From positions 1 to 7,199 of the forward strand of contig CALNAL010000343.1 in assembly GCA_937874445.1 (NCBI GenBank): a stretch of 7,199 nucleotides of DNA, given 5' to 3'. How positions within the stretch are numbered: position 1 is the stretch's first letter; every line of letters starts with the position of its first letter. The stretch comes from an uncultured Acetobacteraceae bacterium (GTDB lineage: Bacteria; Pseudomonadota; Alphaproteobacteria; Acetobacterales; Acetobacteraceae). Below the pieces are notes generated by a model. It was not told the DNA's origin. It saw only the letters and a program-made list of their open reading frames with translations, and did no database searches. Positions 1 through 5,930 of this stretch are shown here, piece by piece. Both the position numbers and the translations under genes were made by a program.

Positions 1-52
1 ATAAAGTCCTTTTGCTTCTTTTCCTTCAGGAAAAGAAGACCTTCCCTTGCCT
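1..52 (+). repeat. Hairpin repeat, copy 1
   Basis: The element reads ATAAAG, an 8-base pyrimidine-rich spacer, a perfect 10-bp stem-loop (15-24 pairs with 29-38, loop TTCA), then the tail ACCTTCCCTTGCCT (39-52). The same architecture recurs in inverted orientation at 4441-4495 and in diverged form at 4540-4590. It may begin before the window. Its function is unknown. It could be a REP-like dispersed repeat or act as a weak terminator for a gene upstream of the window. No open frame here resembles a protein. Confidence 0.75.
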
Positions 53-130
53 CGCTTCCCCGTCCCTCTCCGCGATCGCCGTGCGCGAGCCGCGGCGGAA
101 ACCGGCGACGTGCATCAAAAGGACCGGGAT

Positions 131-174
131 CCAAGGGCCTCCCGGCCCTTGGCGGGTCCAGGGCGGAGCCCTGG
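131..174. repeat. Tandem GC-rich stem-loops upstream of rmuC
   Basis: Two perfect inverted repeats sit five bases apart. The first is CCAAGGGCC (131-139) with GGCCCTTGG (144-152), loop TCCC. The second is CCAGGGC (158-164) with GCCCTGG (168-174), loop GGA. The arms resemble each other, so one may be a copy of the other. No T-run follows on the plus strand, so a classical intrinsic terminator is not obvious. Apart from the ribosome site, nothing else supportable lies between here and the rmuC start; no convincing promoter was found. Confidence 0.6.
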
Positions 175-228
175 CCTTGTCTGGCACGTGGCGGGGGTGC
201 TTCAAGGCGGAGTGATGGAGGGACGAGC

Positions 229-1398
229 GTGCCGATCGAGATTGTGGTTGTCGGGGCGGCGCTGCTGGCGCTGGCGGTGGTCGTGCTGTTGTTGCTGGGG
301 GCGATGCGCGGGCTGGAGCGGCAGGTGCGCGAGGCGGCGGCGGCGAGCGAGGGGCTGCGCGACGTGCTGGGGGAGCGGTTCCTGGCCTTTGCCACGGAGT
401 TCGCCCGTCAGCAGGACAGGCTGCGCGAGAAGGTCGAGGCGCAGCTCGGGGAAATCCGCACCGTGACCGAGACGCGCCTGGAGCAGGTGCGGGCCACGGT
501 GGACGAGCAGCTCGCGGCCTCGCTGGAGAAGCGGGTGGGGGCGAGCTTCCAGCGGGTGGCCGAGCAGTTCGCGCAGGTGCAGCAGGCGATCGGCCAGGTG
601 CAGGGCGTGGCGGGCGAGATCGGCAGCCTGCGGCGGCTGTTCTCCAACGTGAAGGCGCGCGGGGGATGGGGCGAGGCGCAGCTGCGGGCGCTGCTGGAAG
701 ACGTGCTGCCGCCGGGCGCGTGGGAGGCCAACGTGCGGCTCGGTCCGGGGGAAGTGGTGGAGTTCGCGCTGCGGCTGCCGGTGAAGGAGGCCGAGGGGGT
801 GGTGTATCTGCCGCTCGACGCGAAGTTCCCCACCGAGGACTACGAGCGCCTGCTGACGGCCGCCGAGGCGGGGGATCGCGAGGGCGAGGAGGCGGCGCGC
901 AAGGGGCTGGAGCGGGCCATCCGCGAGCAGGCCAAGAGGATCGCCCGCTACGTGCATCCGCCTGCCACGGCCGACCATGCGGTGATGTACCTGCCGAGCG
1001 AGGGGCTGTTCGGGGAGGTGGCGCGCATTCCCGGGCTGACCGACGCGGTGCGGCGGGAGAGCGCGGTCTACGTGATGGGGCCGGCGCTGCTGCCGGCGCT
1101 GCTGCAGATGGTACGGCTCGGCCATCTCAGCCTGGCGCTGGAGCGCAAGGCGGGGAGCATCGGGCGGACCCTGGCGGCGGTCAAAACGGAATGGGGGCAG
1201 CTCGGCGGGGCGCTGGAGAAGCTGGCGCGCAAGGCCGAGGAGATGTCGGGCAGCATCGAGCGGACGCGGGTGCGCTCGCGGGCGGTGGAGCGGGCGCTGC
1301 GCGGGGTGGACGGGCTGGAGGTGACGGCCGCGGAGGAGATTCTCGGCGTCGAGCGGCGGGAGGGGCCGCTTCCGGAAGAGGAGAAGGGCGCGGAATAA
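229..1398 (+). CDS. rmuC: RmuC-family DNA recombination protein
   Basis: The 389-residue protein matches the RmuC family (PF02646). In E. coli, RmuC limits recombination at inverted DNA repeats, and the domain is thought to be nuclease-like; the exact activity is uncertain. A hydrophobic segment at about residues 3-25 should anchor the N-terminus in the inner membrane. It is followed by a charged, heptad-like coiled-coil stretch (about 27-130) and the RmuC domain (about 135-365). The domain opens with LFSNVKARGGWGE and includes LPLDAKFPTEDYERLL, the family's conserved blocks. I chose the GTG at 229 because GGAGGG (217-222) lies six bases upstream and the membrane anchor starts directly after it. 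The protein is shorter than E. coli RmuC (about 475 residues), mainly in the coiled coil and C-terminus. It is transcribed convergently with dctA and appears monocistronic. Confidence 0.93.
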   Translation: MPIEIVVVGAALLALAVVVLLLLGAMRGLERQVREAAAASEGLRDVLGERFLAFATEFARQQDRLREKVEAQLGEIRTVTETRLEQVRATVDEQLAASLEKRVGASFQRVAEQFAQVQQAIGQVQGVAGEIGSLRRLFSNVKARGGWGEAQLRALLEDVLPPGAWEANVRLGPGEVVEFALRLPVKEAEGVVYLPLDAKFPTEDYERLLTAAEAGDREGEEAARKGLERAIREQAKRIARYVHPPATADHAVMYLPSEGLFGEVARIPGLTDAVRRESAVYVMGPALLPALLQMVRLGHLSLALERKAGSIGRTLAAVKTEWGQLGGALEKLARKAEEMSGSIERTRVRSRAVERALRGVDGLEVTAAEEILGVERREGPLPEEEKGAE

Positions 1399-1401
1399 GG
1401 G

Positions 1402-1477
1402 GCGGCGCGGCCCCGGGGAGGACCGCGCCGCGGAAGCCGGCAGCGACACGAGGGTGGGAGGGATCAGCGTCGCTGCC
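1402..1477. terminator. Two inverted repeats in the rmuC/dctA convergent gap
   Basis: The gap holds two perfect 9-bp stems. GCGGCGCGG (1402-1410) pairs with CCGCGCCGC (1423-1431) around a 12-base loop that contains CCCCGGGG. GGCAGCGAC (1439-1447) pairs with GTCGCTGCC (1469-1477) around a 21-base loop. The position between two converging genes suggests a bidirectional transcription end. Neither stem has a strong T-run in either direction; on the minus strand the first is followed only by CCCTTATTCC. Termination is therefore inferred from position and structure. Confidence 0.5.
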
Positions 1478-1487
1478 GCAAGACAGC

Positions 1488-2789
1488 CTAGACCGCGGGC
1501 GCGGGCTCCTGCTCGGACACCGCGTTGACGGGCTGGCCGGCCAGGACGTGGCGGGCTCGGGTCACATCAAGCTGGCCCTCCCACCATGCCACGAAAATGG
1601 TTGCCACAGAGTTCCCAAACAAATTTGTGATCGCCCGCGCCTCGCTCATGAACCGGTCGATGGCCAGGACCAGCACGATGCCCGCCACCGGAACCTTGCC
1701 GTTGAGCGTCGCCAGCGTGGCCGCCAGCGTGATGAAGCCGCCGCCGGTGACCGCCGCCGCGCCCTTGGAGGTGAGCATCAGCACCGCCAGGATCACGATG
1801 TAGTCGCCCCAGGAGAGCGGGATGTCGAGCGCCTGGGAGATGAAGGTGATCGCCATCGTGAAGTAGATCGAGGTGCCGTCGAGGTTGAAGGCGTAGCCGA
1901 GCGGCACCGTCAGCCCCACCAGCGGGCGGCGGCAGCCGAGGTTCTCCAGCTTGGCCATCAGGCTGGGGAGCGCCGCCTCCGAGCTGGAGGTGCCGAGGAC
2001 GATGAAGAATTCCTCCTTGATGTAGCGCAGCAGCGGCCACAGGCGCAGGCCGGTCACCCGCATCACCAGCCCCATCCCCACCGTCACGAACACCACGCAG
2101 GTGAGGTAGAAGCAGGCCATCAGATAGCCCAGTTGCAGCAGCGAGGCCGTGCCGTAGCGCCCCACCGTGAAGGCCATCGCCCCGAACGCCCCGATCGGCG
2201 CCACGCGCATGATCAGCGAGATGACGCCGAACAGCGCCGCCCCCGCCTCGTCGAGCACGTGCAGCACCTCGCGGCCGCGCTCGCCCAGCCGGCCCAGCGC
2301 GATGCCGAAGAGAACCGCGAAGAACAGCACCGGCAGGATGTCGCCCTGGGCAAAGGCGCCGATGACGGAATCGGGGATGATCTTGAGCAGGAAGTCGCTC
2401 ACCGACTGGTGCGCGCTCGCCGCCGTGTACTGCGCGATGGCCTTGGCATCCAGCGTGGCCGGATCGACGTGCATGCCGTGGCCCGGAGTGACCAGGTGGC
2501 CGACGACCAGGCCGATCAGCATCGCGATGGTGGTCATGATCTCGAAATAGACGATGGCCTTCAGCCCGATGCGGCCGACCTCCTTGGCGTCGGCAAGCTT
2601 GCCGATGCCGACCACGACCGTGATGAAGATGATCGGCGCGATGACCATGCGCACCAGCTTCACGAAGCCGATGGCGAGCGGGTTCATCTGCGCCCCGATG
2701 GTCGGCCAGTAATGTCCCAGCGTGACACCCAGGGCGATGGCGATCAGCACCTGGATGTAGAGAGACTTCGACTGTCGAGCCTGAATCAT
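1488..2789 (-). CDS. dctA: C4-dicarboxylate:cation symporter DctA
   Basis: This 433-residue inner-membrane protein belongs to the dicarboxylate/amino acid:cation symporter family (PF00375) and most resembles DctA, which imports succinate, fumarate and malate with protons or sodium. Family landmarks are present in order: KSLYIQVLIAIALGVTLGH at the start of the first helix, the serine-rich hairpin GTSSSEAALPSLM (around residue 266), the unwound NLDGTS motif (around 301), the glycine-rich second hairpin KGAAAVTGGGF, and DRFMSEARAITNLFGN in the last helix (around 377-393), which carries the Arg and Asn expected for dicarboxylate binding. The open frame extends to 2888, but the added residues are polar and unlike the family. 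I therefore chose ATG at 2789, preceded by GGGGGA at a rather long 11-base spacing. No dctB/dctD sensor-regulator pair lies nearby. Substrate specificity is inferred from similarity. Confidence 0.95.
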   Translation of the reverse strand: MIQARQSKSLYIQVLIAIALGVTLGHYWPTIGAQMNPLAIGFVKLVRMVIAPIIFITVVVGIGKLADAKEVGRIGLKAIVYFEIMTTIAMLIGLVVGHLVTPGHGMHVDPATLDAKAIAQYTAASAHQSVSDFLLKIIPDSVIGAFAQGDILPVLFFAVLFGIALGRLGERGREVLHVLDEAGAALFGVISLIMRVAPIGAFGAMAFTVGRYGTASLLQLGYLMACFYLTCVVFVTVGMGLVMRVTGLRLWPLLRYIKEEFFIVLGTSSSEAALPSLMAKLENLGCRRPLVGLTVPLGYAFNLDGTSIYFTMAITFISQALDIPLSWGDYIVILAVLMLTSKGAAAVTGGGFITLAATLATLNGKVPVAGIVLVLAIDRFMSEARAITNLFGNSVATIFVAWWEGQLDVTRARHVLAGQPVNAVSEQEPAPAV

Positions 2790-2832
2790 TTGGACGATTT
2801 TCCCCCGGAGGTTTCCGTTTGGTTGCGTAGCG

Positions 2833-2862
2833 GTTAGATGTGTCGGGGCGGCTTGACGGCAA
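2833..2862 (-). promoter_or_regulatory. Candidate promoter for dctA
   Basis: Read on the minus strand, TTGCCG (2857-2862) and TCTAAC (2833-2838) are separated by 18 bases and would place a transcript start about 35-40 bases before the dctA ATG. The -35 resembles the alphaproteobacterial TTGAC-type box and the -10 is a weak match. I saw no clear sigma-54 element (GG-N10-GC with the usual context), although many dctA genes use one. Confidence 0.3.
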
Positions 2863-2905
2863 GGGGGCCGGCTGGGAAGAGGGGTCACACCGCAGCGATT
2901 CCGTA

Positions 2906-2921
2906 ATCACGCTGTCGTGAT
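2906..2921. promoter_or_regulatory. 16-base palindrome, candidate operator
   Basis: ATCACG and CGTGAT form a perfect 6-bp inverted repeat around CTGT. It lies 30 bases before the hydrolase start and about 115 bases before dctA, within the divergent region. Its size and position fit a site for a dimeric regulator of one or both units. No regulator gene is present in the window to pair with it. Confidence 0.35.
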
Positions 2922-2939
2922 CGGCACAGTTCCATGATT

Positions 2940-2944
2940 GGGAG
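2940..2944 (+). promoter_or_regulatory. Ribosome site that sets the hydrolase start
   Basis: GGGAG lies seven bases before the ATG at 2952. The in-frame ATG at 2934 precedes this site and would add six residues unlike the family, so the downstream ATG is preferred. Confidence 0.7.
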
Positions 2945-2951
2945 AATGCGA

Positions 2952-3638
2952 ATGAGCGAATACGTCTTCGCGCCGCCTGCCGTGAGCGCGGTGCCCGTCG
3001 CCGGGGGCGGCCTGTTTCCGGTGCGGCGGATCTACTGCGTGGGGCGCAACTATGCCGCCCACGCCCGCGAGATGGGCGCCGACCCCACCCGCGAGCCGCC
3101 GTTCTTCTTCGCCAAGCCCGCCGACGCGGTGCTCACCGGCGGGGCCGACCTGCCCTATCCGCCGCAGACCAAGAACCTCCATCACGAGATGGAGCTGGTG
3201 GTCGGCATCGGCACCGGCGGGGCGGACATTCCGGTGGCGGAGGCGCTCGGGCACGTGTGGGGCTATGCCGCCGGCCTCGACATGACCCGGCGCGACCTGC
3301 AGAACGCCGCCAAGAAGGAGGGCAAGCCCTGGGAGATGGGCAAGGGCTTCGACCTCTCCGCGCCGATCGGCACCATGATCCCCGCCGCCCGCTTCCCCGA
3401 CCCCTCGCGCGGGCGGGTGGCGCTGACGGTCAACGGGCAGATCCGCCAGCAGGGCGACCTCGCCGACCTGATCTGGAGCATCGCCGAGACGGTGGCCTTT
3501 CTTTCGGGGCTGGTGCGGCTGGCGCCGGGCGACCTGATCTTCACCGGAACGCCCGAGGGGGTGGGGCCGGTGGTGCGCGGCGACCTCCTCGAAGGCGTGG
3601 TGGAAGGCGTGGGGACGGTGCGGACGCGCATTGCATGA
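2952..3638 (+). CDS. Fumarylacetoacetate hydrolase-family protein, fumarylpyruvate hydrolase-like
   Basis: The 228-residue protein is a single FAH catalytic domain (PF01557). These metal-dependent cytosolic enzymes cleave C-C bonds in acylpyruvate-type products of aromatic degradation. Visible motifs are IYCVGRNYAAHAREMG (27-42), FFFAKPADAV (51-60), and the metal-binding HHEMELVVGIG, with Glu79 and Glu81 as likely ligands. GLDMTRRDLQ (108-117) supplies the third acidic ligand, Asp110. KPWEMGKGFD (125-134) and GDLIFTGTPEGVGPV near the C-terminus follow. The GLDMTRRDLQ and PWEMGKGFD blocks resemble fumarylpyruvate hydrolase of the gentisate pathway (hydrolysis to fumarate and pyruvate), but acylpyruvate hydrolase or oxaloacetate decarboxylase/tautomerase activity is equally possible. 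No gentisate or homogentisate genes are present. Its stop overlaps the xth start by four bases (ATGA), so the two genes should be cotranscribed and translationally coupled. Confidence 0.92.
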   Translation: MSEYVFAPPAVSAVPVAGGGLFPVRRIYCVGRNYAAHAREMGADPTREPPFFFAKPADAVLTGGADLPYPPQTKNLHHEMELVVGIGTGGADIPVAEALGHVWGYAAGLDMTRRDLQNAAKKEGKPWEMGKGFDLSAPIGTMIPAARFPDPSRGRVALTVNGQIRQQGDLADLIWSIAETVAFLSGLVRLAPGDLIFTGTPEGVGPVVRGDLLEGVVEGVGTVRTRIA

Positions 3639-4441
3639 CGGCGCTGCGTATCGCCACCTGGAACATCAACTCGCTGCGGCTGCGGCGCGGCCTGCTGGAG
3701 AAGCTGGTCGCGACGCTCCGCCCCGACGTGCTGTGCCTGCAGGAAACCAAGGTCCCCGACGCGCTGTTCCCCGCCGACGTGCCCGAGGCGATCGGGCTGC
3801 CCCACGCCGCGTGGTGGGGCATGAAGGGCTACAACGGGGTGGCGGTGTTCTCCCGCCTGCCCCTGGAGCGGCTGACGGACGCGCCGGACTGGTGCGGCAA
3901 GGGGGATTGCCGGCATCTTGCCGTCGCGCTGGCCACGCCTTCCGGGCCGGTGGAGATCAACGACTTCTACGTGCCCGCCGGCGGCGACGTGCCCGACCGC
4001 GCGGCCAATCCCAAGTTCGGCCACAAGCTCGACTTTCTCGCCGAGACCACCGCCTGGTTCGGCGCCCGTAACGGACTGAAGCGCGCCGTGCTGGTGGGCG
4101 ACCTCAACATCGCCCCGCTCGAGGCCGACGTGTGGAGCCACCGCGCGCTGCTCGACGTCGTCAGCCACACCCCCGAGGAATGCGCGGCGCTGACGACGTG
4201 GATGCAGCACGGCTTCGTCGATGCGGTGCGGGCCCAGGCGCCCGCGCCGGAGAAGCTCTTCACCTGGTGGTCGTACCGCAACCGCGACTGGCGGGCCTCC
4301 AACCGCGGGCGGCGGCTCGACCATGTGTGGGTGACCCCCGATCTCGCCGGCGGACTGCGGGGATACGAGATCCTCAAGGACGCACGGGACTGGCCGAAGA
4401 CCTCCGACCACGTGCCGCTGCTCGTCGAGGTGGAGGTATAG
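3635..4441 (+). CDS. xth: Exodeoxyribonuclease III / AP endonuclease
   Basis: This 268-residue protein is the size of E. coli exonuclease III and belongs to the endonuclease/exonuclease/phosphatase fold (PF03372). It cuts DNA at abasic sites and removes 3' blocking groups in base-excision repair. The full catalytic set is visible: Asn10 in IATWNINSLR, the metal ligand Glu37 in LCLQETK, Asp156 and Asn158 in VGDLNIAP, Asp229 in RLDHVWVTP, and the general base His259 in SDHVPLL. NDFYVPAGGD (109-118) and FTWWSYR (209-215) are also characteristic. The ATG overlaps the hydrolase stop in an ATGA arrangement, and no separate ribosome site is evident, so reinitiation after the upstream gene is likely. 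A hairpin repeat begins at the stop codon and may shape the 3' end of the message. Confidence 0.96.
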   Translation: MTALRIATWNINSLRLRRGLLEKLVATLRPDVLCLQETKVPDALFPADVPEAIGLPHAAWWGMKGYNGVAVFSRLPLERLTDAPDWCGKGDCRHLAVALATPSGPVEINDFYVPAGGDVPDRAANPKFGHKLDFLAETTAWFGARNGLKRAVLVGDLNIAPLEADVWSHRALLDVVSHTPEECAALTTWMQHGFVDAVRAQAPAPEKLFTWWSYRNRDWRASNRGRRLDHVWVTPDLAGGLRGYEILKDARDWPKTSDHVPLLVEVEV

Positions 4442-4495
4442 GGAAGGGAAGGACTTCTTTTTCCTGAAGGAAAAAAGAAGCAAAAAGGACTTTTG
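4441..4495 (-). repeat. Hairpin repeat, copy 2 (inverted)
   Basis: Read on the minus strand this is nearly identical to copy 1: AAAAGTCCTTTTTG, a stem-loop with the same TTCA loop, then TCCTTCCCTTCCC. On the plus strand the arms are 4454-4464 and 4469-4480 around TGAA, with one bulged A. The element abuts the xth stop codon, so it may act as the end of the hydrolase-xth transcript. It is A/T-rich and is not followed directly by a long T-run, so that role is uncertain. Confidence 0.75.
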
Positions 4496-4539
4496 TTCGT
4501 TGGGTTCCGCGGCTGACACGGGCGCGGAATCCTTAACGG

Positions 4540-4590
4540 ATAAAGCTTTCCTGGTTCTCCTTTCTCGAAAGGAGAACACCTTCCTTGCCT
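4540..4590 (+). repeat. Hairpin repeat, copy 3 (diverged stem)
   Basis: It has the same plan as copy 1: ATAAAG (4540-4545), an 8-base spacer, a 10-bp perfect stem (4554-4563 with 4568-4577), a 4-base loop (CTCG), and the tail ACCTTCCTTGCCT (4578-4590). Five of the ten stem base pairs differ from copy 1, and each difference is matched by a compensating change in the other arm. The element lies just ahead of gloB and its tail overlaps a candidate -35 box. Confidence 0.7.
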
Positions 4591-4612
4591 TGCGGCCGGG
4601 GGCGACTAGAGT
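4585..4612 (+). promoter_or_regulatory. Candidate gloB promoter, possibly leaderless
   Basis: TTGCCT (4585-4590) and TAGAGT (4607-4612) are separated by 16 bases. Transcription starting seven bases past the -10 would begin at or beside the A of the gloB ATG (4619). The only other ribosome-site candidate is the weak AGAGTGG, which overlaps the -10. The -35 lies within the tail of hairpin repeat copy 3. Confidence 0.4.
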
Positions 4613-4618
4613 GGACGC

Positions 4619-5341
4619 ATGATCACCATCCAGAGCCTGCTCAACCTCAAGGACAACTACGCCTGGCTGCTGCGCGATCAGGCGAGCGGGGCCGTCGGCG
4701 TGGTGGACCCCGCCGATGCCTGTGCCGTCGCCAAGCACATCAACGCCAACGGCGGGCGGCTCGACCTGATCCTGCTGACGCATCATCATCGCGACCACAC
4801 CGCCGGCACCGATGAGCTGCGCGAGCGTTTCGGGGCCCGCGTGGTGGGGCCGCGCGCCGCCGTCGCCCGCCTGCCCGTGCTCGACGAGGCCGTGGGCGAG
4901 GGCGATGCCGTGCGCCTCGGCGATGCCGTCGGGCGGGTGCTCGACGTGCCGGGCCATGCCATCGGACATGTCGCCTACTACTTCGACATGCCGCCCGCCC
5001 TGTTCTGCGGCGACACGCTGTTCAGCCTCGGCTGCGGACGGCTGTTCGAGGGGACGGCGGAGGAACTCTACGGCTCCCTCCGGCGCCTGGCGGGGCTGCC
5101 GGCCGAGACGCTGGTGTGCTGCGGGCACGAATACACCGAGAGCAACGCCCGCTTCGCCCGCATGGTCGAGCCCGACAATGCCGCCCTGGCCGCCTATGCC
5201 GAGAAGGTCAAGGCCCTGCGCGCCGCCGGCAAGCCCTCCGTGCCCAGCCGCATGGGGGACGAGGTTGCCCTCAATCCGTTCCTGCGGGCTCCCGATGCGG
5301 CCGCCTTTGCCGAGCTGCGCACGCGCAAGGACAACTTCTGA
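4619..5341 (+). CDS. gloB: Hydroxyacylglutathione hydrolase (glyoxalase II)
   Basis: The 240-residue metallo-beta-lactamase-fold protein (PF00753, with the glyoxalase II C-terminal domain) hydrolyses S-D-lactoylglutathione to D-lactate and glutathione, the second step of methylglyoxal detoxification in the cytosol. The binuclear metal site is complete: His55, His57, Asp59 and His60 in THHHRDH, His113 in PGHAIGH, the bridging Asp132 in CGDTLFSLGCGRLFEG, and His170 in CCGHEYT. LNPFLR and the C-terminal ELRTRKDNF, with its Arg and Lys, match the glutathione-binding tail of true GloB enzymes rather than generic hydrolases. Its length is close to the family norm (about 250). The ATG at 4619 gives the usual N-terminus, with the family's KDNYAWLL block at 11-18. 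It probably has its own promoter, since 177 bases with two hairpin repeats separate it from xth. Confidence 0.96.
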   Translation: MITIQSLLNLKDNYAWLLRDQASGAVGVVDPADACAVAKHINANGGRLDLILLTHHHRDHTAGTDELRERFGARVVGPRAAVARLPVLDEAVGEGDAVRLGDAVGRVLDVPGHAIGHVAYYFDMPPALFCGDTLFSLGCGRLFEGTAEELYGSLRRLAGLPAETLVCCGHEYTESNARFARMVEPDNAALAAYAEKVKALRAAGKPSVPSRMGDEVALNPFLRAPDAAAFAELRTRKDNF

Positions 5342-5350
5342 GGGAATCGG

Positions 5351-5372
5351 CCCCGGGGACTCTCCTCCGGGG
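5351..5372. terminator. Weak stem-loop after gloB
   Basis: CCCCGG (5351-5356) can pair with CCGGGG (5367-5372), 10 bases after the gloB stop. Several registers are possible because a G-run follows. There is no T-run, so a terminator role is only suggested by position. Confidence 0.25.
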
Positions 5373-5437
5373 GGGGCTCTGTCCGCCGGCCTCCTGTGAA
5401 GTGCCTGCCGTGAAGCGCCTTTTGGGGAGGGTATGCC

Positions 5438-5869
5438 ATGATCGATCTTTCCGACCCCGCGTTGCCGGCCGAAGTGGTGGCGCGGGCGCTGGATCTGGCG
5501 CCGCATCCGGAGGGAGGGCATTTCCGCGAGACCTGGCGGGATGTGGCCGACGATGGCGGGCGGGGCGCGGGGACGGCGATCCTGTTCCTGCTGGCGGCGG
5601 GAGAGGAAAGCCGCTGGCACCGGGTGGATGCCGCCGAGCTGTGGCTGTGGCAGGCCGGCGGCTCCCTGGAGCTGGCTCTGCCGGGGCGTGCGCTGCGGCT
5701 GGGACCGGGCGTCGGGAAGGGCGAGGTGCTGCAGGGGGTGGTGCCCAAGGGCGTCTGGCAGGCGGCGCGGCCGCTGGCGGCCTGGACCCTGGTGAGCTGC
5801 GTGGTGCTCCCGGCTTTTTTATTCTCGGGTTTTGAGATGGCTCCGGAGGGCTGGCGCCCGGACGCGTGA
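5438..5869 (+). CDS. DUF985 (Cupin_5) family protein
   Basis: The 143-residue protein covers one complete cupin of the DUF985/Cupin_5 family (PF06172). These are small beta-barrels, some of which bind metal; the substrate is not established for most bacterial members. Characteristic blocks are LAPHPEGGHFRETWRD (20-35), ILFLLAAGEESRWHRVDAAE (48-67), with His61 and Glu67 as candidate metal ligands, LWLWQAGG (68-75), VPKGVWQAARPL, and the C-terminal WTLVSCVVLPAFLFSGFEMA. The ATG at 5438 is preceded by GGGGAGG (5424-5430) at seven bases, an excellent ribosome site. It lies 96 bases after gloB in the same direction and could be cotranscribed with it or start independently. A sugar- or polyketide-related enzymatic role has been proposed for relatives, but nothing here distinguishes between options. 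Confidence 0.9.
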   Translation: MIDLSDPALPAEVVARALDLAPHPEGGHFRETWRDVADDGGRGAGTAILFLLAAGEESRWHRVDAAELWLWQAGGSLELALPGRALRLGPGVGKGEVLQGVVPKGVWQAARPLAAWTLVSCVVLPAFLFSGFEMAPEGWRPDA

Positions 5870-5930
5870 GGAAGGACGGGGAGGGAGGCGGATTTTGTCT
5901 CTCTTCGCGCGCCTGTGAGGGGAGCGTGCG

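Noticed and set aside
1..590. Possible CRISPR array or RNA gene in the gaps
   Set aside because: There are no regularly spaced identical repeats, and no tRNA cloverleaf or rRNA-like sequence was found here or in the other gaps.
202..1449. 415-codon open frame on the minus strand across rmuC
   Set aside because: It is antisense to a clear RmuC gene. Its product is rich in Arg, Pro, His and Leu with no family blocks, as expected for a shadow frame in GC-rich DNA.
666..2837. 723-codon plus-strand open frame across rmuC and dctA
   Set aside because: It spans two genuine genes in opposite orientations and has a low-complexity Arg/Gly/Ala/His/Asp-rich product; shadow frame.
2790..2888. N-terminal extension of DctA to an ATG at 2888
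   Set aside because: The extra 33 residues are polar and unlike DctA N-termini. The family's start pattern begins at the ATG at 2789.
3590..3613. Short tandem repeat GAAGGCGTGGTG/GAAGGCGTGGGG near the hydrolase end
   Set aside because: It encodes the ordinary EGVVEGVG turn expected at the C-terminus of FAH-family proteins, so coding constraint explains it.
3263..5620. 785-codon minus-strand open frame across the hydrolase, xth and gloB
   Set aside because: It is antisense to three genes with complete catalytic motifs. It passes through the hairpin repeats and has no recognisable domain.
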